A stretch of 64,000 nucleotides of DNA from NCBI GenBank assembly GCA_910577285.1, contig CAJTLO010000002.1, positions 223,962 to 287,961 of the forward strand, written 5' to 3'. A model generated the notes under the pieces. That model made no database searches and was not told the origin of the DNA. It worked only from the letters and a program-made list of their open reading frames with translations. Source of the stretch: an uncultured Rikenellaceae bacterium. Its GTDB lineage: Bacteria; Bacteroidota; Bacteroidia; Bacteroidales; Rikenellaceae. Position 1 is the first letter of the stretch, and every line of letters starts with the position of its first letter. Below are positions 25,949 to 33,697 of this stretch, in pieces. The position numbers and the translations under genes were made by a program.

Positions 25949-26057
25949 GCCAAAATCGCCGGATTTCTATCGCTCCCTGCCGGGCGGCTCTTTCGGTGGA
26001 GCTCGGCGAGGGGGCGCGGGGAGGGGTGGAGATGCGGAAAATTTCCGGTTTTTATAC

Positions 26058-26065
26058 TAACTTTG
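26058..26065 (+). promoter_or_regulatory. -7 box of the MoxR/Bat operon
   Basis: TAACTTTG matches TAnnTTTG and lies 96 nt upstream of the MoxR start. The -33 region is poor (TGCG), which may mean activator dependence or a weak promoter. Confidence 0.45.
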
Positions 26066-26160
26066 TGTGACTGTCGTTACTAATTCCGCAAAACAGTCGG
26101 AGCGGTCGGAGCCCGTCGCGGGGTCCGACGAAGAGATACGAAAAACATACCAGCTCGGAA

Positions 26161-27159
26161 ATGAACGAAATAGTAAACATCAATGAACTGAACGAGCGCA
26201 TCCGGCGCGAAAGCCTGTTCGTGGATACGCTCAGCAGCGAGGTGGGAAAGGTCATCGTGGGGCAGAGGCACCTGGTCGACACCCTGCTGATAGGACTTCT
26301 CTCCAACGGGCACATCCTGTTGGAAGGGGTGCCGGGCCTTGCCAAAACGCTCGCCATCACTACGCTCGCCAAGGCGGTGGACGCACGTTTCAGCCGCATC
26401 CAGTTCACTCCCGACCTGCTTCCCGCCGACATCGTCGGTACGTTGATATACTCCCAGAAGCAGGAGGAGTTCTATGTCAGACGAGGTCCCGTTTTCGCCA
26501 ATTTCGTACTGGCCGACGAGATCAACCGCTCGCCCGCCAAAGTACAGAGCGCCCTGCTCGAGGCGATGCAGGAGCGGCAGGTGACCATCGGCGAGGAGAC
26601 CTATCCGTTGCCCGAACCGTTTTTGGTGCTGGCCACCCAGAACCCGCTCGAGCAGGAGGGTACCTATCCGTTGCCCGAGGCGCAGGTGGACCGTTTCATG
26701 CTCAAGGCGCGGATCACCTACCCGAAAAAGCAGGAGGAGCGCGACATCATCCGCATGAACCTGCAGGAGGGGGGATTTCCCGAACCGGCGCGGGTCGTCG
26801 GACCGGAGGAGATCGTCCGGGCCCGGCGGGTGGTGTCCGACGTCTACATGGACGAGAAGATCGAGCAGTACATCATCGACATCATCTTCGCCACGCGCGA
26901 GCCGCAGGAGTACAAGCTCCGCAAGCTCGCTCCGATGATCGCCTACGGCGGTTCGCCCCGTGCGAGCATCGCGCTGGCCAAGGCGGCCAAGAGTTACGCC
27001 TTCATCCGTCGCCGGGGGTATGTCATCCCGGAGGATGTGCGGGCCGTCTGCCACGACGTGTTGCGTCACCGCATCGGACTCACCTACGAGGCCGAAGCGG
27101 AGAACATTTCCACCGAAGAGATCATCACCGACATACTCAACGCGGTGGAGGTGCCCTGA
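26161..27159 (+). CDS. MoxR-type AAA+ ATPase
   Basis: This cytoplasmic AAA+ chaperone of 332 residues is thought to remodel or load VWA-domain partner proteins. Walker A is GVPGLAKT at residues 56-63, and Walker B is FVLADEINRSPAKVQ. A sensor-1 region TQNPLEQEGTYPLPEAQVDRF follows. It heads a six-gene run whose later members encode the DUF58 and VWA proteins expected as partners. Similar operons in Bacteroides are linked to aerotolerance or stress resistance, although the substrates are unknown. The gap to the DUF58 gene is 35 bp. Confidence 0.94.
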   Translation: MNEIVNINELNERIRRESLFVDTLSSEVGKVIVGQRHLVDTLLIGLLSNGHILLEGVPGLAKTLAITTLAKAVDARFSRIQFTPDLLPADIVGTLIYSQKQEEFYVRRGPVFANFVLADEINRSPAKVQSALLEAMQERQVTIGEETYPLPEPFLVLATQNPLEQEGTYPLPEAQVDRFMLKARITYPKKQEERDIIRMNLQEGGFPEPARVVGPEEIVRARRVVSDVYMDEKIEQYIIDIIFATREPQEYKLRKLAPMIAYGGSPRASIALAKAAKSYAFIRRRGYVIPEDVRAVCHDVLRHRIGLTYEAEAENISTEEIITDILNAVEVP

Positions 27160-27194
27160 GGGGCCCCGTCGCCATCGTAATTCCGTAGAGCGGC

Positions 27195-28079
27195 ATGGAG
27201 AACGGCAGCAGCGACATACTCAGGCAGGTACGCAAAATAGAGATCAAGACGCGCGGGTTGAGCAACGACATCTTCGCGGGCCATTACCGCAGTGCCTTCA
27301 AGGGGCGCGGCATGGCATTCAGCGAGGTGCGCGAGTACCGTGCGGGCGACGACGTGCGCGATATAGACTGGAACGTCACCGCCCGCAGCCGCAATCCGCA
27401 CATCAAGGTCTACGAAGAGGAGCGCGAGTTGACCATGATGCTGCTGGTCGACGTCAGCGGTTCGCGCCTGTTCGGCACGGCGGAGCGGTTGAAGAAGCAG
27501 GTCATTACCGAAATCGCCGCCGTGCTCGCTTTTTCCGCCACCGAGAACAACGACAAGGTGGGCTGCATCTTCTTCAGCGATCGCGTCGAGAAGTTCATTC
27601 CCCCCAAAAAAGGGCGCTCCCACATCCTGATGATTATCCGGGAGTTGATCGAGTTCGTGCCGCAGCACCGCGGTACGGCGCTTTCGGAACCTTTCCGTTA
27701 CCTTACCAACGTCATTCGGAAGCGTTGCACGGCTTTCGTGCTCTCGGATTTCATCGAGCCGGACGACGACAAGGAGAAGTTCGAGGAGGCGCTCAAGATC
27801 GCTTCGGGCAAGCACGACATCGTGGGGATACGCGTCTATGACCGGCGTGACGCCGAGTTGCCCGATGTGGGGATCGTGGAGGTGCAGGATGCCGAAACGG
27901 GCCGCAAGGTGTGGATCGACACGTCGCTCGATTCGCTGCGGCGCCGTTACCGCGACCGGTGGGAGCGGATGAGCGGCGAAACGGCCTCCGTGCTCAACCG
28001 CAGCCGGGTGGATCATGTGTCGGTCGTTACCGACGAGGATTATGTCAAGGCATTGATTAAACTGTTCGGAAGAAGATGA
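27195..28079 (+). CDS. DUF58 domain protein
   Basis: This 294-residue soluble protein has the DUF58 signature: GHYRSAFKGRGMAFSEVREY, then GDDVRDIDWNVTARS. Its second half adopts a VWA-like fold with LLVDVSGSRLFG as a metal-ion-dependent adhesion site. DUF58 proteins are regular partners of MoxR ATPases. Its last codons overlap the next start by 4 bp (ATGA), so the two genes are translationally coupled. The family is well recognised but its mechanism is unresolved. Confidence 0.92.
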   Translation: MENGSSDILRQVRKIEIKTRGLSNDIFAGHYRSAFKGRGMAFSEVREYRAGDDVRDIDWNVTARSRNPHIKVYEEERELTMMLLVDVSGSRLFGTAERLKKQVITEIAAVLAFSATENNDKVGCIFFSDRVEKFIPPKKGRSHILMIIRELIEFVPQHRGTALSEPFRYLTNVIRKRCTAFVLSDFIEPDDDKEKFEEALKIASGKHDIVGIRVYDRRDAELPDVGIVEVQDAETGRKVWIDTSLDSLRRRYRDRWERMSGETASVLNRSRVDHVSVVTDEDYVKALIKLFGRR

Positions 28080-29092
28080 GCAAGAGGATTGTCGTGCTGT
28101 TGGGAATCGTTTGGGCCTGCGCCTTGTGGGTGCCGGGCGTGCGGGCCGCCGCGCCGGTGGTCCGGGCTACGCTCCGGCCCGACAGCGTGCTTATCGGCGA
28201 CCGTTTTTCGATAGAGGTCCTGATCGAGAAGGACATGATGCAGGTGGTGGCGCTTCCCGCCTTCGGCGAGGAGCTCGCGGGCGGCGGCAACCTGGAGCTG
28301 CTTCGGGAGTGGCCGCTCGACACGCTGAGCCGGGAAGGGCGGCGGCAGGTGCTCCGCAAACGTTACGAGTTGACCTCCTTCGAGGCCGGCGTATACGAGC
28401 TGGGGCGCTATCCGGTGCTCTACGGCGACAAGAATATCGTCGACACGCTCTATTCGCAGCACCCCCTGCGCGTGGTGGTCGATACCTTTCCGGTGGATAC
28501 GCAGAAGAGCACCGTCTACGACATCAAAGGACCGGAGCAGGCTCCGTTGATGGTGGGCGAGTTCGCAGGCTATGCGGCCTGGGGGCTGGTGCTGGCTTTG
28601 GCGGTCGCCGCGGCTGTGATTCTTTTCTGCCGTTTCCGGGCCCGTAGGCGGCGTACCGCGGCCTCGGCGGGAGTGCCGGTCGAAGCCGTTCCGCCCCATG
28701 TGCGGGCGATCCGGGATTTGGAGGAGCTCCATCACCGGAAACTGTGGCAGAGCGGTCGGGAGAAGGCTTACTATACGCAACTGGCCGGAATCGTACGTTC
28801 TTATCTGAACGGCCGCTACAGCATCAATGCGATGGAGATGACCTCGGACGAGATCATGACGGCCGTCGCGGCGTTGCCCCTTTCGGAGAAGAACCGCCGC
28901 GATCTGCAAGCCCTGCTGGTGACGGCCGACCTGGTGAAGTTCGCCCGACACGTGCCCGCCGGGGAGGAGAACGAGCAGTTCTACTATGCGGCCTACTATT
29001 TCGTGGAGGATACCAAGGAGGTGCCGGCGGAGGCGGGTGCCGACGAGGAAGAAGAGAAAAAGGAGGGGGACGATGGGAAGGAGAGCCTTTGA
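28076..29092 (+). CDS. Bat-operon membrane protein (BatD-like/DUF4381-like)
   Basis: This 338-residue protein has an N-terminal signal sequence ending near residue 24. A periplasmic beta-sandwich-like domain follows (APVVRATLRPDSVLIGDRF...), then one membrane helix at about residues 162-183, a basic cytoplasmic stretch and an acidic C-terminal tail. The layout resembles the small protein usually found between DUF58 and VWA genes in Bacteroidales Bat operons, and partly resembles BatD. It is probably an inner-membrane partner of the VWA proteins. It overlaps both neighbours, by 4 bp upstream and 20 bp downstream. Confidence 0.75.
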   Translation: MSKRIVVLLGIVWACALWVPGVRAAAPVVRATLRPDSVLIGDRFSIEVLIEKDMMQVVALPAFGEELAGGGNLELLREWPLDTLSREGRRQVLRKRYELTSFEAGVYELGRYPVLYGDKNIVDTLYSQHPLRVVVDTFPVDTQKSTVYDIKGPEQAPLMVGEFAGYAAWGLVLALAVAAAVILFCRFRARRRRTAASAGVPVEAVPPHVRAIRDLEELHHRKLWQSGREKAYYTQLAGIVRSYLNGRYSINAMEMTSDEIMTAVAALPLSEKNRRDLQALLVTADLVKFARHVPAGEENEQFYYAAYYFVEDTKEVPAEAGADEEEEKKEGDDGKESL

Positions 29093-29954
29093 ATATGCCG
29101 TCGGGGCTGTGGTTTTTGCCGCCGCCCTCCTCGGATGGGGAGAGGCTGCCGGGCAGCAGTATCCCGAACGCCGGCATCTGCGTGCCGGTAATCGGAGCTA
29201 CGAGGCGCAGGATTACGTCGCCGGTGCCGAGGCTTTCCGGGCGGCGCTGGAAGAGGCGCCCGCGTCGTTCGCTGCGTCGTTCAACCTGGCCGATGCGCTC
29301 TACAAACAGGGCGATGCCGCCGGGGCCGCCGAGGTGCTCGGTGCGTTGGCCGAACGGCCCGACCTGACGCCCGACCAGCGGGCCAGGGTGTTTCATAACC
29401 TCGGCAACAGCATGTTTGCACAGCAGAAGTTGACGGAAGCCGCCGAATACTACAAGCAGTCGTTACGGGAGAATCCAGCCGATCTCGAAACGAAATACAA
29501 CCTCGCGTATGTCCAGAAGTTGCTCGAAGAACAGTCCGATGAGGAGAGGCAGCATAACGGGCAATCGGACGATAACCGGCAGAACGACGCACAACAGGGC
29601 GACGACGGGCAGGGCGACGATCCGCAGTCCGAAGGCCGGCCGGATGACGACGGGGCCGGCGACCGGGAGGGCGATCCGGACCGCGGACAGGATAATCGGG
29701 ACGGGAATGGGGACGACCGGCCGGAGAATCCGGAAGACTCCGGCGAGGAGCGGGACGGGGATTCCGGCGACCGGGAGTCCGATGGAAAGCCCCGGTCGGA
29801 AACCTCTGCCGGGGAACGGGAAACGGCGGGAGGAATGAGCCGCGAGGATGCCGAGCATATCCTGGACGCCATGCAGCGGCAGGAGGACAAGACGCGCGAG
29901 AAGGTGAATGCCCGGCGTGCCGTGGGCGTGGCCCGGTCGGGAAAGAACTGGTAG
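29073..29954 (+). CDS. TPR protein with acidic low-complexity tail (BatC-like)
   Basis: This 293-residue protein has an N-terminal hydrophobic signal or anchor (residues 7-22). Two to three tetratricopeptide repeats follow at about 28-140 (LRAGNRSYEAQDYVAGAEAF, FHNLGNSMFAQQKLTEAAEY). The next 100 or so residues are almost entirely D, G, E, R, N and Q, and the tail is basic. BatC of the Bacteroides Bat operon has the same TPR plus charged-tail design. Here the gene precedes the two VWA genes rather than following them. I chose the ATG beginning MGRRAFEYAVG, which overlaps the preceding gene by 20 bp. Confidence 0.8.
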   Translation: MGRRAFEYAVGAVVFAAALLGWGEAAGQQYPERRHLRAGNRSYEAQDYVAGAEAFRAALEEAPASFAASFNLADALYKQGDAAGAAEVLGALAERPDLTPDQRARVFHNLGNSMFAQQKLTEAAEYYKQSLRENPADLETKYNLAYVQKLLEEQSDEERQHNGQSDDNRQNDAQQGDDGQGDDPQSEGRPDDDGAGDREGDPDRGQDNRDGNGDDRPENPEDSGEERDGDSGDRESDGKPRSETSAGERETAGGMSREDAEHILDAMQRQEDKTREKVNARRAVGVARSGKNW

Positions 29955-29983
29955 GCGCGCGGGAGTGTGGAGAACGATATTGA

Positions 29984-30988
29984 ATGAATGACATGAAGAT
30001 AACGCAGTTCGCCGATCCGGAGCTTTTGTGGCTTTTGTGGCTTTTGCTCCCGATGGTCGCGCTCTATGTGTGGCGTGTCCGCCGGGGCGGTTCCGCGTTG
30101 CGCATCTCGTCGGTGGCTCCCCTGGAAGGAGCGGCGAAAGGGGTGAGGTATTGGGCGCGGCACCTGCCTTTCGTGTTGCGCTGTGCGGCGGTGGCGTTGC
30201 TGGTGGTGGCGCTTGCCCGGCCGCAGAACACCGAGCGGGGAACCTCCACCACCACCGAAGGGATCGACATCGTGTTGGCGATGGACGTATCGACCAGCAT
30301 GTTGGCCCGCGACTTCGAGCCCGACCGCATCACTGCGGCCCGGGATGTGGCCGCCCGGTTCGTGGCCGACAGGCCCCACGATCGTATAGGGATCGTGGCA
30401 TTCGCGGGCGAGAGCTTTACCCAGAGCCCTCTGACGACCGATCGGAGTACGCTCCAGACGTTGTTGGGGCAGGTCAGTGCCGGGATGATCGAGGACGGTA
30501 CGGCGATAGGCAACGGGTTGGCCACGGCCGTCAACCGGCTGCGCGAGAGCGATGCCAGGAGCAAAGTGGTGATCCTTTTGACCGACGGCGTGAACAATGC
30601 GGGGCAGGTGTCGCCCGCTACGGCGGCCGATATCGCCGCTTCGTACGGCATACGCGTCTACACGATCGGTGTGGGGACCCGCGGGACGGCTCCCTATCCG
30701 GTGCAGGATATGTGGGGGGCGGTACGTTACGTCCCCGTGCAGGTGGAGATCGACGAGGAGATGCTCGCCGACATCGCTTCGCGGACGGGAGGGGAGTATT
30801 TCAGAGCCACCGACGCCGGGACGCTGGCGGAGATCTACGCCCGGATCAACCGGATGGAGAAGAGTCGTGTGGAGACCAGCGAGTACACCATGCATACGGA
30901 GCTGGCCGGGAGGTATATGCTTTGGGCATTCGTGCTGCTCGTGGCGGAGTTTCTCGTGCGCTTCCTGTGGCTCAGGAGGTTGCCGTAG
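29984..30988 (+). CDS. VWA-domain membrane protein BatA-like
   Basis: This 334-residue inner-membrane protein has two N-terminal membrane helices (about residues 12-30 and 62-78), a VWA domain exposed to the periplasm, and a final helix near 305-325. The metal-ion site is intact, with DVSTS at residues 101-105, a downstream threonine region and LLTDGVNNAG. It should act with its paralogue encoded 232 bp downstream and with the MoxR ATPase. The start MNDMKITQFADPELLWLL is typical. The family role in stress tolerance is suggested from Bacteroides and Leptospira but is not mechanistically clear. Confidence 0.9.
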   Translation: MNDMKITQFADPELLWLLWLLLPMVALYVWRVRRGGSALRISSVAPLEGAAKGVRYWARHLPFVLRCAAVALLVVALARPQNTERGTSTTTEGIDIVLAMDVSTSMLARDFEPDRITAARDVAARFVADRPHDRIGIVAFAGESFTQSPLTTDRSTLQTLLGQVSAGMIEDGTAIGNGLATAVNRLRESDARSKVVILLTDGVNNAGQVSPATAADIAASYGIRVYTIGVGTRGTAPYPVQDMWGAVRYVPVQVEIDEEMLADIASRTGGEYFRATDAGTLAEIYARINRMEKSRVETSEYTMHTELAGRYMLWAFVLLVAEFLVRFLWLRRLP

Positions 30989-31220
30989 CCCGGGGTGCGG
31001 AGCAGATTGCTGCGGGGGGCTCCGTGGGCGTGCGGTGCGGGTATTGGCGTACGGACCGTTTCCGTGAGGCGCCCGGGCCGGTTTGCCGTACGACGGATTC
31101 CGGCGGCGCTGCGGGCTGCGGCGAAGGAGGGGAGGACCTTTCCCGCGTCGCGCACTGCGGACGTCTTCGACGGAGGAAGAGGGGGAGACTCCCGGATAGA
31201 AACAGATTGACAGAAGAGAG

Positions 31221-32258
31221 ATGGTAAGATTTGCGGTTCCGGATTATTTATACCTGTTGACGGCGGTGCCGTTGCTTGCGGCGGTGTATCTGCTCGCTCT
31301 CCGGTCGCGTCGCAGGAGACTTGCGCGTTTCGGCAATCCCCTGACGCTCGCGGGGCTCATGCCCGAGGCCTCGCCGGCCCGCATGCGCAACAAGGTGGTG
31401 CTTTTCCTTGCGGCGCTGGTGTTGTTGACCCTGGCGCTTGCCCGGCCGCAGCTCGGCTCCAAATTGCGGGAGGTGGAGCGCGAGGGGGTGGAGATCATGC
31501 TGGCGGTCGATGTTTCCAACTCCATGCTGGCCGACGATTTTGAGCCCAACCGGCTCGAACGGACCAAATATGCCGTGGAGCAGGTGTTGGAGGGACTGGA
31601 AGAGGATAAGGTAGGCGTGGTCGTCTTTGCGGGCGACGCCTACGTGCAGCTTCCCATAACCTCCGATTATCTGACGGCCCGCACTTTTGTGTCGCAGATA
31701 GCGCCCGATATGGTTTCCCGGCAGGGCACCGCATTGGGGAGCGCCATTTCGCTCGCAGCCTCGTCGTTCACTTCGGAGAGCGGAACGAGTCGTGTCATCG
31801 TCCTCATTACCGACGGGGAGAACCACGAGGACGATCCGCTCGGTGCCGCGGAGCATGCCGCCGCGCAGGGTGTGACGATCTATACCATCGGTATCGGTAC
31901 GCCGGAGGGGGCTCCCATCGAGCTGGGGGGCGACTTCATCCGGGACGAAAACGGGGAGATCGTGGTGTCCAAGCTGGACGAGAAGACGTTGCAGGAGATC
32001 GCCCTGGCCACAGGCGGAGCCTATGTGCGTGCCGGCAACCGGTCGATCGGGCTGCAGGAGATCATCTCCCGGATCAACGAAACCGAAAAGGCCCGACTGG
32101 CGGCGACGGTGTTCGAGGAGTACGACGAGCGTTACCAATACCTGCTCGCTGCGGCGCTCGTGCTGCTGTTGCTGGAGTTCGTGCTGCTCTCCCGCCGCAA
32201 TCCTTTGCTGGCGCGTTACAATATCTTCAACCGTCCGGGGGCCGGCGACGGCCGGTAG
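31221..32258 (+). CDS. VWA-domain membrane protein BatB-like
   Basis: This 345-residue protein is a paralogue of the preceding gene product. It has N-terminal helices at about 9-27 and 58-76, a VWA domain with an intact metal site DVSNS (97-101) and LITDGENHEDD, and a C-terminal helix near residues 308-326. It ends the MoxR/Bat cluster. No separate batD or batE gene follows, because the next gene is on the other strand. A 232-bp gap separates it from the BatA-like gene without an obvious promoter. Confidence 0.9.
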   Translation: MVRFAVPDYLYLLTAVPLLAAVYLLALRSRRRRLARFGNPLTLAGLMPEASPARMRNKVVLFLAALVLLTLALARPQLGSKLREVEREGVEIMLAVDVSNSMLADDFEPNRLERTKYAVEQVLEGLEEDKVGVVVFAGDAYVQLPITSDYLTARTFVSQIAPDMVSRQGTALGSAISLAASSFTSESGTSRVIVLITDGENHEDDPLGAAEHAAAQGVTIYTIGIGTPEGAPIELGGDFIRDENGEIVVSKLDEKTLQEIALATGGAYVRAGNRSIGLQEIISRINETEKARLAATVFEEYDERYQYLLAAALVLLLLEFVLLSRRNPLLARYNIFNRPGAGDGR

Positions 32259-32375
32259 CGGGACGGTTTCTTTACCTTTCCAGGCCTGTTTCCGAATTCC
32301 GTCGCGCCGGCCGCATCTTTTCGTGTCCTGTGTCGTGCGGAGCGGGATGCGTTCGGGCGTATGCCTCGTGCGGCA

Positions 32376-33368
32376 TCACTCGCCGAACCAGAAGCGGGAG
32401 GAGTACGCCTTCTCCGTTTCGTATTCTACGGGGTCGGGGAGATGGTGGTAGAAGTCGATGCGGGTGAAGGTCTGCAGGCTGTCTATCGAAACGGCGTAAT
32501 CGACATAGTCGCCCTCGAAACGTGTCGCGTTCGGGAAGAGAAACCCGATGGCCTCGAACGCGTCTTCCTCTTTTGTCAGGATCGCTTTGTAGAAATATTC
32601 CGGGATGCCGATGCCCGAGGAGAGCCTCTCCAGACCGGGGGCGAGGAGACCTCCGGTGACGATGTAGAGCGTGTCGTGCCGCACGGCCCATCGCCGTACC
32701 TGCTCTTCGAGCGCCTTCCACGGTCCGCGGTTCAGGGCGGGGGTCTGCGGCGAGATGTTGGAGAGATAGAACGTGCAGTCGTTCTCCTCCTGGGAACGGG
32801 AACGGTCGGCCGAGGGGCAGAGGTGTCCCCGGTCGTAGCCGCTCCCTTTGTAGTCGGAGGTGAAGGCGGTGGGGTACCCCTCCCTGACCACGGCGGGGTC
32901 GGGCACGAACCGGTCGCGACGTTTGGCCCGGCCGGGGGCGGCATCCTCTCCCGTGAGGGTGTAGGCGACCCACGCGGCTTGCCGGTATGCGGTGTCGTAC
33001 CGCAGCGTGTAGCGGCCTTGCGTATTCTTTATCACGATGTCGGCGCTGTCGAAAGCGGGCAGTTCCAGGGGGCCGGTGACGCTCCATGTCCCGGGGATGG
33101 TTGAGGACGGTGGAGCTCCTTCGTCGTCGGGGGTGCGCTTCCCGGGGATGGGGTCGGCGGAGCGGTCGGAGACGGCGGGTGGCTCGTCTGCGTCGGGCTG
33201 CGTTCCGGACGCTTCCGTCGCGGGTGCGGAGGGGGCGGCGAGGGGGTGGTGCATGCAGTATTCGTAGTAGAGCCGGCATGCCAGGACGAGCAGCACGAAG
33301 AGCGCCGTGCCGATGAGGCGGTTGCGGTGCCGTTCCCGGCGGGAGATGTCGTTCGTGCGGTTGTCCAT
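32376..33368 (-). CDS. DNA/RNA non-specific endonuclease, membrane-anchored
   Basis: This 330-residue protein has a short basic N-terminus and one hydrophobic segment at about residues 19-33, so it is anchored in or exported across the inner membrane. A Pro/Ala/Ser/Asp-rich linker (about 40-95) leads into the catalytic domain. The His-Me finger motif DRGHLCPSADRS places the catalytic histidine at H182. The downstream NISPQTPALNRGPW supplies the metal-binding asparagine. This family degrades DNA and RNA without sequence specificity, plausibly for nutrient scavenging or defence in the envelope. It converges on the Bat operon and stands alone. Confidence 0.9.
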   Translation of the reverse strand: MDNRTNDISRRERHRNRLIGTALFVLLVLACRLYYEYCMHHPLAAPSAPATEASGTQPDADEPPAVSDRSADPIPGKRTPDDEGAPPSSTIPGTWSVTGPLELPAFDSADIVIKNTQGRYTLRYDTAYRQAAWVAYTLTGEDAAPGRAKRRDRFVPDPAVVREGYPTAFTSDYKGSGYDRGHLCPSADRSRSQEENDCTFYLSNISPQTPALNRGPWKALEEQVRRWAVRHDTLYIVTGGLLAPGLERLSSGIGIPEYFYKAILTKEEDAFEAIGFLFPNATRFEGDYVDYAVSIDSLQTFTRIDFYHHLPDPVEYETEKAYSSRFWFGE

Positions 33369-33599
33369 GCGCGTGGGGATTATCGATGCAAAGATAGCGT
33401 TCGGGAAGGAAAAGCCGGCGGAGCGGCCGTGTCCTTTTCGTGTTTCCCGGGCGCGGGAGATGGCGGAAAGCGTTCCGGGACCCTCGGCCGGCGGGAGCGG
33501 GGTGTTTCACGATGCGGGCGGCGTCCTTGCCCGGACCGCCTCGGCGGGAGCGGCCGTTGTCCGCTCGTCGCGGCGTCTCTGCCGCCGGCTGCGGAGGAA

Positions 33600-33630
33600 T
33601 TGTGAAACTCGTTCCAAACCCCTATCTTTG
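33600..33630 (+). promoter_or_regulatory. Promoter of the S46 peptidase gene
   Basis: TATCTTTG (33623-33630) is an exact -7 match. TTG at 33600-33602 sits 20 nt upstream. The predicted start near 33636 gives a leader of about 60 nt. Apart from this, the 329-bp gap before the gene shows nothing. Confidence 0.55.
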
Positions 33631-33697
33631 TATCGGTGCGGTCTGCGGACCGTACCGGACAATGCGACGAGTAATCAGATATAAAACCGAAACGTAC

